A stretch of DNA of 64,000 nucleotides from Cepaea nemoralis. Taxonomy: Eukaryota; Mollusca; Gastropoda; Stylommatophora; Helicidae. This document shows, in pieces, positions 21,802 through 34,726 of the stretch. The stretch is from positions 72,001 through 136,000 of the forward strand of contig JACEFZ010002134.1 in assembly GCA_014155875.1 (NCBI GenBank), given 5' to 3'. The notes beneath the pieces are model-generated. The model was not told the origin of the DNA. It ran no database searches and saw nothing but the letters and a program-made list of their open reading frames with translations. The position numbers were made by a program, and so were the translations under genes. Position 1 is the stretch's first letter. Each line of letters starts with the position of its first letter.

Positions 21802-22577
21802 TCAGTTGTTGTAGCATCCGTCTGAAGAATTACTGTGTCAAAAGCTCTTGCCTTAATTTTGAGTAGTATCATTCTGTGTGAACCCGGAGTTCACTAATAT
21901 TTTTGTCTAAATTTCTTTTTATTAAAATTTCTACTCCTCTCGTCGTTTCTTCTTATATAACTAGCATCTGTCCATCTTGTTTCTGATGCACATAAAATAT
22001 CTAAATTCATGTGTGTTTTTTTCTGCAGTCAGGTTGTCAAATTACCCTGCTTGATACAGGTTGCGCACGTTACACGTACCAATTCTCAGACTTCTCCTTC
22101 TACTTTTCAAGTAGGTATTGTCAGAATGCATCCTTTCAAACGAATTTGAGATGCATTCGTCACTATTCACTTCCTTATTCACTATAGGAGTTGTCTCTTC
22201 CCTGAGCATTTTTACAACAGGCTCATCTCCAGGGGTGTCAAGAATTACCCGCATCGCTGTTTTCTTTTTGTTGTGATCTCATTGCTGTCTTTGGGATACT
22301 ACGTGGTGAGGTCCCACCATGACCAGCCATGTCCACTATTGTGTCCTGAAGCCGTTGATCTATGTGGATCCATCCACCTTATTCACCTATCCAGTTTTTT
22401 GAGTGCTAGGGATGGACATTCCCAGTTTAGTAGGATATTACCCGTACTCCGCTCATGTGGCCACCGCCGTACACAAGCGGTATTCGTGGAGCCTTACTTG
22501 AGCTAGGTAAAGATATGGGAACCAAATAGGATCCTGGTCTATCCCTTGGGATATGGCTGACACTCACTGTGAGGTAT
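21802..22577 (-). pseudogene. RTE E1 endonuclease N-terminus and 5' region
   Basis: Minus-strand text gives LRIGTCNVRNLYQAG (endonuclease start) at 22042-22110, then degraded endonuclease to 21802. The 5' region 22270-22577 matches 36770-37145 by eye (GGGATGGACATTCCC, GTAGGATATTACCC, GGTGAGGTCCCA). Confidence 0.65.
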
Positions 22578-22639
22578 TATGCCTATAGCTTTACTCTACA
22601 CCACGATAACTGCATAGATATAGCTCAATATAAAACTGT

Positions 22640-25130
<2,491 letters not shown>

Positions 25131-25139
25131 AAAAGGAGA

Positions 25140-25487
25140 ATTGCTATCGTTTTCATTATTGATGCTGAGATCACACTGCCTCTGTTAAATCATTTATACC
25201 GGCTTATAAGGGACGGCGCTCGCTTATGAATCGAAAGATGCCGGACAAGCGTTGACAAGATGGGGACCGTGTGTTCAGAACAATATATTCAGAGTGATTT
25301 TAATGCCAATCTTCATCTCTTCCTCTCATAAGAGGGTTACAATAGATCCCTAACCGCACATTGCAAATCCTTCGACAGTGGGAAATAGTAAACAGTAGAC
25401 AGGACAGACCATTTCCTTAACAATTTCAAAAGCCATTTTCACAATTTTTTTGTTTGCTGGAGTAGACTGTGGTCTTATATATATATA
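25140..25487. other. No feature seen
   Basis: Unique-looking, with no coding motif. Confidence 0.4.
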
Positions 25488-25560
25488 AATACACACACAC
25501 ACACAACACACACACACACACACAACACACACACACACACAAACACACACACATATATAT

Positions 25561-25642
<82 letters not shown>
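25488..25642. repeat. Compound (CA)n-(TA)n microsatellite
   Basis: CA dinucleotides (25488-25552, with AA slips) pass into TA dinucleotides (25553-25642). Six overlapping long open frames here are artefacts. Confidence 0.97.
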
Positions 25643-25644
<2 letters not shown>

Positions 25645-26700
25645 ATCATGTGCCATGCCGATAAGCGTGGGCGGTTATGTTTTGCCATCTCATTTAATCA
25701 CCAGAGTCGTGGATCAGCTCCGTGTTTCTGTCTCCACCATGCCAGGCGGCCAAGCCATCCACGTATTTACTTCTCGGTCTTCCCCTTGGTCTCTTCCCTT
25801 CGATCTTGCCAGTTGTCACCAAGTTCTCCAAGTCATTTCTTCTCATAACACGCCTAAAAAATTGTGACTGTCTACGTCTAATGTCTCTAATCAGTTTACA
25901 ATCTTCATTTGTTTCTTGAAGGTCATGTTCATTGTTTGTTTTTCTGTCTGTCCATGGTATTCTTTGCATTTTCCTATCACATTTCCACAGCCAATAGATG
26001 TTTTTCAGCTTAACCGCTCATTGTCCACGCTTCACATCCATACAAAAGTACAGGTTCTATGTAGCACTTCAACATTCTTTTTCTCGTTTCAATTCATATC
26101 TTTTTATTGGTCAGTATGTTTTTCATCATGCAAAAGGCTACCTTCGCAATGGCAATTCTTGTTTTCATCTCTTCAAGGCATCTCCCAACAGATGTTATGA
26201 CTGTTCCTAAATAACTGTACCGATTAACATGCTTAAGAATATGCCCATTTACTCGTATATTACATTGTGGTATTTCCTTCTTCCCAGTGACGACCATAAT
26301 CTGTGTCTTCTTACTATATTCAATTCTAACCTTAGTTGCTCACTGTATGCAACAACCGCATCTACTAAATGTCGCAGGTCCTGTTCATTGCCTGCAATCA
26401 AAGCTGTATCATCTACATATCTAATGTTATTGATGTATCTTCCCCAAATGTTGATTCCTTCCATATCTTCTATATTTCTGAAAATATTTTCATTGTACAA
26501 TTAAAACAATATTTGGAGACATTATACATTCCTGTCTCACATCTCTTGTAATAGGCTGATATTGACCTACATCATTACAAATTCTGATAGCAGCTTGTTG
26601 CTTCCAATTTCCAATAAATGTTTTTTACATGTCTAAGGTCATTTCTATCAATTTGTAGATCTTCATAGATCTTTAAGCATCCCTAACAGAGTATATTTTA
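25645..26700 (-). pseudogene. RTE family A, 5'-truncated copy
   Basis: Minus strand: [14 protein letters not shown] near 26630, ENIFRNIEDMEGI, NNIRYVDDTALIAGNEQDL (motif C, YVDD), then QCNIRVNGHILKHVNRY, YLGTVITS, KVAFCMMKNILTNKK and RRRQSQFFRRVMRRNDLENL to GRPRSKYVDGL. It ends at CATCATG, the family tail in reverse. Frameshifts occur near 26290 and 25960. Related copies are 41335-42219, 44163-44960 and 63083-64000. Confidence 0.75.
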
Positions 26701-26703
26701 ATG

Positions 26704-26835
<132 letters not shown>

Positions 26836-26839
26836 CACG

Positions 26840-27679
26840 TGAGTACATATCCTGAGCTTTGATTTTCAGTTTTGGGGGTTTTCATTCCCTAGCCTTTGAC
26901 TATCACCACTCTACCTACAAGACAGCAGGTTTGTGTCTCTTTTAGTCTGGTTCCTATCCCTTGACCTGCCCGACATGGGAGGCTGCCAGTAGCTGCGCTA
27001 CTTTTGGCATAGTTCTTGGTGTCATTGGAACGCTCAAACCCCTCTATCACGGTAAGTTGGAGACACGGCAGATGGTAAATAAGGTCCGTGAAACCATTTC
27101 CAGTAATATAATAGACACCCGATTTGTTTTTATAAGTTATTATTGCATGTAACGTTCTGGGTTGCTCTAATACGGTGTATGGCACTTGAAACAATGACAA
27201 CCACTTAAGAATTGTTGCAGCAACGTCTTTGTAACACGCCAATGTGATGATAACAAAAGTTATATGACATTTTAAATAATGACAACCAGTTAAGGAATTT
27301 TATAGCAACATCTTTGCAACACCCCAATGTGATGATAACACACGTTAAATGTGTTACATCGCCTTTGGAAGCAATCTCCATCCTCTTGTGTGACAAATTC
27401 CATGTGGTCATACTGGTTGAAACGCGGTACTTCACTTGTTCCATCTCCCCCCTCCCCTCACTCTCCCAGGTGACGTACTACTTTCTCAAACATATAACAT
27501 GGTGTCACGTGTCGTGTAACCGTCACAAACACAAGTCGATCAATGTCAAAACAGCAGTTTATTTTGTTCCAGCTGCACGCAACGATAACTGGCTGTTATT
27601 GCAACCACGCCTTTCTGAGAACGATGACATTCACACAGTGCTCGCACAAGCACGTCTTAATATTGAACTTGGTTTATTG
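26840..27679. repeat. Non-coding stretch with an 85-bp duplication (27193-27345)
   Basis: The segment AATGACAACCACTTAAG through CCAATGTGATGATAACA is present twice about 85 bp apart with scattered differences. Nothing else is recognised. A 139-codon plus frame at 27314-27733 has no recognisable motif. Confidence 0.5.
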
Positions 27680-27872
27680 TTTTATGTTTTTGTTTTGTTT
27701 CGTTCACTGGCTTTAAACTTGAGCGTCAACTGAGCGCACTGGATTTATTTGGCGTGATGATTAGCTATCCTTATTACCAGTGTCACCCGCTGGTACATTA
27801 CGACATAGAGTACTTGCAATTTACGTTCCCAAATCAAGGACGCAGAGTCAACATTTAAGTCCAACTAACAGA
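27680..27872. repeat. Dispersed repeat K, copy 1
   Basis: Shares with 37160-37395, same orientation, the blocks GGCTTTAAACTTGAGCGT, CCTTATTACCAGTGTC and TTTACGTTCCCAAATCAAGG. The type of element is unknown and neither copy has coding capacity. Confidence 0.55.
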
Positions 27873-28237
27873 CGTGTGGAATGAACCAACTACACCGCGG
27901 GTACCAGAGACAGTTTAAGCGCGTGTTTTAAACCTCTCGGATACGCCGAAACTCAGTTTATTGTTTAATATACAGGCGTTGTAAAGGTTTATTACACTGA
28001 ATCCAAATCGTACCACGGACACAGGTCACCACACAAGCAGGTATTTCAAATCACTGGACCACGGTCCAACGTAGAATGACTTTCAAGGAGACGCATCGTT
28101 TTTTTTTTTTGTTTTTTTTTTTTGTTAACGGAGCGACTCCCGGAGCTTTTCACGCTCTGTGATCAACGCTCGTGAGTCACTTTTCACGGTCTAGTGTGCA
28201 AACTAGACTTCCATTCTGAACACTGAGATGACCTATA
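27873..28237. other. No feature seen
   Basis: Unique-looking, with poly-T tracts near 28100. Confidence 0.4.
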
Positions 28238-28485
28238 TAAAATCGCTTAAAAGTCGACAGGGTCGATTTCATTGCACCGGGTTTTTATTCCATATGGCTC
28301 AGTCTCTTTCCGCAGCGAACTTCTGAAGGTGTCGCACAAAGCACAAACTCCGCAGCTCAAGCGACTATCCACAGGAGTCTCCCCCCAAAAAAGTGCACTC
28401 GTAAACCGAAGCGCGTGGCCCGGAATCGAACCCACAACCTTCGGAACCAGAGTCAGATGGCTTGGCCAAGGAGACTCCCGAAGCC
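28238..28485 (-). mobile_element. tRNA-derived SINE, family S1, copy c
   Basis: The minus strand shows the S1 head with B box (GGTTGTGGGTTCGATTCC), the central part GCTGCGGAGTTTGTGCTTTG and 3' end GGTGCAATGAAATCGACCC. Near-matching flanks ATGACCTATA (28228-28237) and ATGACGTATA (28486-28495) are the probable target duplication. Confidence 0.75.
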
Positions 28486-28599
28486 ATGACGTATAATACT
28501 GTTAAATTGGGTCATGGCAGTCTTTATTATATTATCTTAATAAAAGTATTTTTTGTATATTTTAGCACACCAATAATGTTTTTTTAATTTTATAAGAGG

Positions 28600-28960
28600 G
28601 TAGGTTAATAGGTAAGTCACAAATGGCTGTAGAAAAATAACTAAATATGATAACAACTTGAAACCAGTTTATTTTTATACCTACATTGTCCCTTTATTTC
28701 TCAACATAATTTCCACTAACACTGATGCACTTATCCCATCGTTTTATCAGTCCTCCTAAACCGGTTCCATAGAACTGCGTGCTTTGTTTTCATTTACCCG
28801 CCTTTCCACAGAACTGTGTTACTTACTTATTGACTCGCCCTCGTAACGTTTTTTTACCCAACTATACACCGCTTTACGGGATAAACATTTGTCAGCATAA
28901 ACACTGAAAACTCACCTTGGCGGGAGACATTTCGCGAGTGACGCCGAAGTTGAATGTGAA
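28600..28960 (-). pseudogene. Mariner-like transposase remnant
   Basis: Minus-strand pieces include an N-terminal helix-turn-helix text (CLSRKAVYSWVKKRYEG, with stops) and a C-terminal GLIKRWDKCISVSGNYVEK stretch. The middle is missing. This fits an internally deleted mariner of the HTH_48 type. Inverted ends were not identified. Confidence 0.45.
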
Positions 28961-29004
28961 GTGAAAAACGTGGTTTAGAAAACAGAAAACAGAAAAAAAA
29001 TTGT

Positions 29005-29035
29005 CTGTCTGTCTGCCTGCCTGCCTGCCTGCCAG

Positions 29036-29069
<34 letters not shown>

Positions 29070-29077
29070 TGCCTGCC

Positions 29078-29129
<52 letters not shown>

Positions 29130-29275
29130 AGCGTGCCGGCCGGCCAGCCGGTCGGTCTATCGGCCGGCCGGGCGAGAGGCGATCGGTCTGTCGGTCGGCC
29201 GGTCGGTCGGGCGGTTGGTCGGTCGGCTGGCTGGGCGAGAGGCGGTCGGTAGGGCGGTCCAGCCGCCCGCCCACC
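29005..29275. repeat. Complex tetranucleotide array (CTGC/CTGT)n to (CGGT/CGGC)n
   Basis: About 120 bp of CTGY units become a degenerate CGGY array with GCTGGCTGGGCGAGAGGCGG blocks. The array codes cysteine- or proline-rich artefact frames on both strands. Confidence 0.9.
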
Positions 29276-29294
29276 CACCTATCATCCTATGTTC

Positions 29295-29540
29295 TTGTAT
29301 ATTTTTTTTTTCGCACATCCTTTACAGGACATTACAGTCAACATCAGCACTTTTCAGCTGCTGTTTATGTCTTGGCAAGTTTTACGTTCAGTTGTTCGCC
29401 ATTGCTATTAGAACGACCGGCTCACATACCCTCCGTAAGTAACCAACGCGACGCAATCCGCTGTAGAATCTCGTGCAGCTGTGTTTCGTATGAGAGTATA
29501 CAGTATTACGAACAACGTCCTTAACTCCTACGACAGGGAG
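29295..29540 (-). mobile_element. SINE family S4, copy 1
   Basis: The minus strand reads as tRNA-derived: degraded A-box region near 29530, then (GAGC)CGGTCGTTCTAATAGCAATG, GCAATGGCGAACAACTG and AAGACATAAACAGCAGC, ending TGTCCTGTAAAGGATGTGCG. It aligns by eye with 39275-39530, where the head is clearer. Confidence 0.6.
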
Positions 29541-30522
29541 ACTGGCATCTTCTTGTATGCCTGTGTATATTTCACTATCTGTTTACTCGTCTGTCTCTTA
29601 TTTGAAATACATTATTCCCCGCCCTCAAGTTTCCACTGTAGGAAATAGAAAGATGATTACCATGTAATGATGGTGTTGTCTGGTACCAATATTCCCTCCC
29701 GAACCCACCACTCCTGTAATCGTCTAGTAACAAGATGCTATAAATATATTATTTTCTCGACGATGTCTTCCATAACATTCCAAACACAACATAACACAGT
29801 CTGTTCTCCTATAGAGGGATTATTGTGTTTTTGTACTATCTAGCTGGGAATATCAATTATACTTATTATGTTTACCGGCTTAAAAAATGAATCCATCTTC
29901 TGCATCAGTATATGGAAAATGTCTGCATATATACATGTTCACACGAATGCCACATTTAGCTGACCTGAAATATACTGTATCATAGTCATTATCTTAAACT
30001 CTTTGCTAAGGCTTTGCTTTTCTTTTTCTAACGCGCGTGAAACGTTTTACTAGCACCACCTTTGTTAGTTGAAATGAAGCATTGAGGGCGTCGTCCACTC
30101 TGTTTACCTTTCATCTTATTCATTTGACGTATGGTAAAACTTGTCAACTGTTCTTTACTTCACACTGGGCCCTTAGAATGTCTTCTTCAATATCTTGGCT
30201 TTCTATTGCCTCGTTTTGCTGGATGAGAGCTAGTTGCCGAGCATTTCTTCGATCCACAGATCTCTTTCTTGTGATATTGAATTCATTTATATTGTTTTAA
30301 TCCCAGAACTATATTTAACATTGGCGGTATTTGTGTATGATGGTGCACATAGTAAATTCCTTTATGTCTGTTGTTTGTCAGTGTGCTTTAACTATTTTAA
30401 CTATACTTCTACAGCGTATTTCGCCTGTTTCATCTTCGTCGTCGTCGTCCTCCTCCTCCTCCTTCACCTCCTCCGCACCCTCCTACCCAACATCGCCCTC
30501 TCTTCTTCGCTTCTCTTTCCAG
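29541..30522. other. No gene recognised
   Basis: A/T-rich, with a short (TCGTCG)(CTC)n stretch near 30437-30475. No coding motif was found. Confidence 0.4.
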
Positions 30523-30607
30523 TGAAGGTTTTTTTCCTAACAGTTTTAACAGGAAAGAAGGCTGTGGACACCATCGCCACACGACAAGGAATATCTGTAA
30601 TAAGAAG
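30523..30607 (+). other. Candidate internal exon, unrecognised
   Basis: An 85-bp stretch with a strong acceptor (TTCTCTTTCCAG) and donor (AAG/GTAAGC). It codes TGKKAVDTIATRQGISVIRR in an open frame. Alternative acceptors at 30542 and 30551 are possible. There is no homology I can name and no neighbouring exons were found. It could be a real small exon of a gene spanning the window, or chance. Confidence 0.25.
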
Positions 30608-31097
30608 GTAAGCAGACGAAAAGTTTAATGTTGTTTGCAAGAAGATTTGTCTTTTTATTCGATCTTATGACAGTCTTGCATTCATGTAGTGTGCGAAGAG
30701 GTTTCAATGATTTGACATAAAATACTTGTGGCTTCAAGTATCTGTTGATGTTGACGAATGACGAGTTGTTGACGAGTTAAAACAGTCATGTGGTCGTCGC
30801 AGGCTTTCTTTTGAACTCGACAGCAGCTGTTTCCGCTGTCACAACTTCTTATCAAGTGGGATCAATTTAAAAAAAAAAACATGTTTATTGCAAGCTTGTC
30901 TACGCCTATTCAAACAAAGATATTTTCTGTTGGATTGACGTCTCCGGCCCTGTCCTTAGGGCATCGGCGTTCTATGGCGCTCTTGATGTTTGGGCCTTTT
31001 CAGAGCCTGTTAAAAGTTATTTCTTATTTCTCTTGTTCGTGTACAGCAGTACGAATTAATACACATGGAGAGATACATAGGCGCATCATGCATACAT

Positions 31098-31098
<1 letters not shown>

Positions 31099-31153
<55 letters not shown>

Positions 31154-31184
31154 GCACACACACACACACACACAAACACACACC
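31099..31184. repeat. (CT)n-(CA)n microsatellite
   Basis: CT dinucleotides (31099-31150) pass into CA dinucleotides (31151-31184). Confidence 0.97.
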
Positions 31185-31480
31185 CAGAGGGCCAGGGGCT
31201 CACTCCTCAACGTCCAACTTCTAACGCCGCCTAGCAACAAGCCCATGTGTGGGAGAACATTTGCAATTAAACTTGATAATAGTAATCTGAGATTTGGTGC
31301 TCCAGACTGGCTTCTGTCTGAGCATGTCACCACATGAAGCATGTCACACGGAGCACGTCAACGTACAGATTACCAGAATTGGCTTGTAGAAATACAGGAA
31401 TAGAATATTATCCGTTCTTTTTTAAAAAACTTAATTTAGTCTTGTATAATCATCATCATCATTAAGTGTCTGGAGGGCAG

Positions 31481-31772
31481 GATAGCCGAATGGATAGAGC
31501 GCTCATTCGTAAACTTCCAGTGTGCTGATGCCGAGGTAGTGGGTTCAGCCCCTACACCATTAAATTGGACTAAAATGTTGACTTCTCGTCCTTGACTTGG
31601 GGATGTAAATTACATAAACCTCTGAAGTGGGAGTGTATTCGCCTGATGACGAGGGAAATTGGTAATAGGGAAAGCTAATCCACTCGCAAAAATCACTCCA
31701 GTGCATTGAGTCCTAGCATGTGACAGACTACGCTTTAGTTCAAATCAAGCGAGCGCAAAAAAAAAAAAAACA
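31481..31772 (+). mobile_element. tRNA-derived SINE, family S2
   Basis: Head with A box GGATAGCCGAATGGATAGAGCG and B box TGGGTTCAGCCCC, correctly spaced for a tRNA. A 200-bp body and an A14 tail at 31758-31771 follow. It is a single copy in the window. The poly-A end differs from the simple-repeat tails of the other retroposons. Confidence 0.7.
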
Positions 31773-31774
31773 TA

Positions 31775-32290
31775 AATAAATTGCCTTGCCGATTGGCATG
31801 GCCGAACATTCTTCTTCACATCTTGCAATCTCCGACAGCATGTATCAATTCATGTCTTGATCCCTTATTAGTCATGCCACAAGACTGTTACGAATTTTCT
31901 CTCGTTGTTTTCTTCTCTCTTTCTACAAATCTTAAAAGTAGTCTCAAAATGTGCCAGTGTTTGTCTTCCCATAATATGGTAAACTATGATGACTCTTTTT
32001 CTGATGTTTGTGGCATAATATGGTAAACTATGATGACTCTTTTTCTAATGTTTGTGGTAAGTTGTCATTGCGACTTACCCTCCCTCGAAATGTTCAGATT
32101 GCTCACTTTGGCTGTGAAAGGAATTTTCAGCATTCTTCAATAAAACCACATCACCAAGGCTTCTACCGATGTTTTCGCTTGTTTATTAATTGTCCAGGTT
32201 TCGCAGCCATAGGTTAGAACTGATCGTGTAGTCTCAATTAATGGAAGAACTCTAAACGGAGTTTGGTCAATTTGTGATGATTGGTTTAGC
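31775..32290 (-). pseudogene. RTE-type C-terminal fragment with internal tandem duplications
   Basis: Minus-strand text VLTYGCETWTINKQAKTSVE, ALVMWFY and RMLKIPFTAKVSN is the C-terminal part of an RTE protein. A 44-bp direct duplication sits inside (31970-32057). Confidence 0.6.
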
Positions 32291-32435
32291 CAGTTTAAGT
32301 TGCAGGAGGTATGCTATCTCCTCTAACCTTAGAAGTAATAAATCCAAGTGGTGAAGATTGGTTTAGCCATTTTAAGTTGCAGTAGGTATGCTATCTCCTC
32401 TAACCTTAGAGGTAATAAACCCAATTGGTGATGAT
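32276..32435. repeat. 77-bp tandem duplication
   Basis: The block ATTGGTTTAGCCAGTTTAAG through AACCTTAGAAGTAATAAA is repeated once with few differences, next to the RTE fragment. Confidence 0.85.
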
Positions 32436-33200
32436 TCTTTAATAAACGATGATTGCCCGTGTTTTACCGGGATCTATAAGAGAAACAAAGAGTAACATTG
32501 TAAACTTGCGTGTATGTTGTTAGAATCGATTAAGGAGGCTTGGCATGAGACTGGTCACGTCATCCAACAATACACTTTAGCAAACAGCAAATAAATGCTG
32601 AATGATGAAATGATTGCAACGTCCTGTAAAATTATGTAACAAACTAAAAACATATCGACAACTGAATATTTACTGTATATGTGGTTCTGGTAAACACGTA
32701 TTGCAATCTTAGTGGTTAATGGGTTAGTGCATTGTGTCTAGTACGCCCATGTGTCATCCTTCTCTCGGCCCACCACTGTATCTCCATTGCTTCCATTGTT
32801 TCCCGCCTTACCTTCCTCCCCGTCTTCATGTATCACTTCTACGCCTGTACCTAGAATCTTCACTAGACTGTTACCATCGTCAACTCCTGTTTCTATTATA
32901 CCATAGACTATCACGACTGCCTATATAAGAGCATCAACGCCAAGATTCATGTTAGTATCACAGCCTGGGTTTCTGAAATAAGTAGCAAATGTTTTCATTT
33001 GTCGTTTCGTTGTTCTCATTTTCCTCCATCTTTCCATTCTTCGAGTTCGATAAGTATACCTTAATGTAATCATTGTAGTGTCTTCCCCGGGTTTATATGT
33101 TGGGTTTTATGTATTTGATTGTTTGATTGTTTCGGGATTTGAGGTTTAAAAATTGAACACAATCCACTACTGGCATCGATGATCATATTTCGGTATGAAC
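32436..33200. other. No gene recognised
   Basis: Unique-looking sequence. Short open frame at 32734-32928 without motifs. Confidence 0.4.
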
Positions 33201-33208
33201 CTACGGCT

Positions 33209-33258
33209 TTGTCCACGTCATATATGTCTAAAGCTTCCAATCTGACGTGGACAAGGCC
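33209..33258. repeat. Short hairpin
   Basis: GGCTTTGTCCACGTCA and TGACGTGGACAAGGCC form an almost perfect 16-bp stem around a 20-bp loop. Confidence 0.75.
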
Positions 33259-33351
33259 TTAACTTTTGTGTATTTGTTTGTTGATGATAGCTAGTCGCCG
33301 CAACGCCCAATGTTTTCCGTAACTGTGCTCTGTAAAGCTGCATTACTTCGT

Positions 33352-33664
33352 TTTCTTTTCGTTATGAAGGACATATTTTACTTTATTTGTTAGGATATGC
33401 AATGTGGAGAGGTGCATATTTTTGTTTCGTTGCGTGCCACGTCTCATTCTTTTCATAAAGTAAATTACTTCCTGGTGAACTACGACGGTTTAATAAACTT
33501 AACGACTTTAAGAATTTAAGTATGTTAAACCGTCGTGGATAACCAGGAAGTAATTAAAATTATGAAAGATTGAGATAAGGCAAGCAACGAAAAAAGATAG
33601 GTACGTCTCCACATTTAATAATCTAACACATCAATTAAAATATGTAATTCGTAACGGAAAGAAA
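33352..33664. repeat. Long fold-back (inverted repeat), arms about 140 bp
   Basis: The left arm 33352-33492 pairs with the right arm 33526-33664 at roughly 75-85 percent by eye: TAAATTACTTCCTGGTGAAC/AACCAGGAAGTAATTAAAAT, ACGACGGTTTA/TAAACCGTCGT, GTTTCGTTGCGTGCC/GGCAAGCAACGAA and ATGTGGAG/CTCCACAT. The loop is about 33 bp. No coding. It may be a fold-back MITE or a locus giving hairpin RNA. Confidence 0.8.
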
Positions 33665-33734
33665 AAAAATAAACTATTTTAAGAAATTAGTAATAGATAC
33701 AACAAAAGTAAAGATATTCGAGAAGGGAATTTGA

Positions 33735-33962
33735 CACTTGCACAAACAAGCATGCTTGACAGGCTTGCAGGTAAGGCTACTGTGGAGGCCGGACGAGCCA
33801 TGGACCAGCCTGATATACTGAATGCTCTAAGAGAAGTAAGACGTTTGCGAGAACCAAGTGATGGCTGTTAATCTACAACCATGGTCAGACTGCGAGAACA
33901 GCAAGTTAAAAGAGGTATGGCCAGAAAAGAGCACTATACAGAAAGCCAAAGATCAGTTATCA
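33735..33962 (+). pseudogene. I-type RNase H fragment
   Basis: Plus-strand text DRLAGKATVEAGRAMDQ, ALREVRRLREPSD and LREQQVKRGMARKEHYTESQ corresponds to the C-terminal RNase H part of I-1 (ATVEGGRAMDQ, REQQIKRGVAKQEHY). It has one stop after SDGC. Confidence 0.75.
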
Positions 33963-34726
33963 GTTATCAGTTGGGGTATCTTCATTGCACTCCGGACAGG
34001 TCCATAGGTGCTCAGATCCTCCCCCTAGCATATGCATCAGCGTCCGGTGGCTAATAGTGCCAGTTCTGTGTTGGTTGACGAGGCGCTTTGTTTTCCCGAT
34101 GTACCTCTCGCGTCTGACCGTGCCGATCCTTACTCCCAAGTCTTTCATCCTGGACAGCGATGTGGATTCACTGACGTCAAAGTCCTCTGTTCTCGCCATA
34201 TCTTTAAGGACGTTAATAACATCGGCACGATCCATGGGCTGGCCATCTACAGGGGGTGCAGAGCCAGCCAGTTTATCAGCTAGTTCATTTCCCTCGACTC
34301 CCGCATGTCCCGGAACGAAGATGAAGGTGACTTTACGGACAACAGACTTCCGCAGCGACTCAGTCCACTGTCTACGTACAGATCCAGCTTCGACCTTCTG
34401 AATCATGCTCATTGAATCACTTAATACACACACGTTGGTATAATGCTGTGATTCCAGCCATATGAAAGCCTGTGTAACTACCATCACTTCCATCGTCATG
34501 CTGCTCGTGGTCATGGAGTGGGCACCACTGGATTCTTGAACAGTTCGGCCCGCTGAACGGGCTGTAAATGTCCACGCACTTCTCTGCTGCTTTACAACAG
34601 ATCCATCTGTATAGATGAGCACTTCGGGGTTGTCTGGGTGTTCATTGATGAGCGCGTTGACCTCTGCATTGACAGCGGCAGGGTTCTGTTCTCTGCACCG
34701 TCTGTCAAGTGTTCCAGTACCAGTTA
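33963..34726 (-). pseudogene. I-superfamily LINE 'I-4', 3' end with RNase H
   Basis: A 220-codon minus frame: LIYTDGSVV, SSMTMEVMVVTQAF, VLSDSMSMIQ, FIFVPGHAGVEGNELADKLA and LVNQHRTGTISHRT, then LWTCPECN. All RNase H acidic residues are present. It is 5'-truncated at 34726, where RTE E2 begins, and ends in a short CAGTTAT repeat at 33955. It abuts the oppositely oriented I-1-like RNase H fragment. Confidence 0.8.

Larger units (their letters stand above)
8633..22560 (-). mobile_element. RTE-type LINE 'E1', shattered by nested insertions
   Basis: One minus-strand RTE can be followed through 5' region (22560-22270), endonuclease (22270-21802 and 20832-20400), linker and reverse transcriptase (20400-19228, then 10158-9928) and C-terminus (9270-8640). 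The coding thread is cut by Q (20838-21796), H (10178-19208) and G (9279-9919), each with target duplications. The second copy at 34727-37130 gives the uninterrupted order for the 5' two thirds. All segments carry stops and frameshifts. The C-terminal GRPKPRW-type basic motif near 8690 is typical of this family. Confidence 0.7.

Noticed and set aside
29001..29278. Cys/Leu/Pro-rich protein of 83-128 codons
   Set aside because: CTGY/CGGY tetranucleotide array.
33960..34622. RNase H frames as parts of an endogenous retrovirus
   Set aside because: They are attached to I-type RT with apurinic endonuclease and simple-repeat tails. No protease, integrase or envelope is present.
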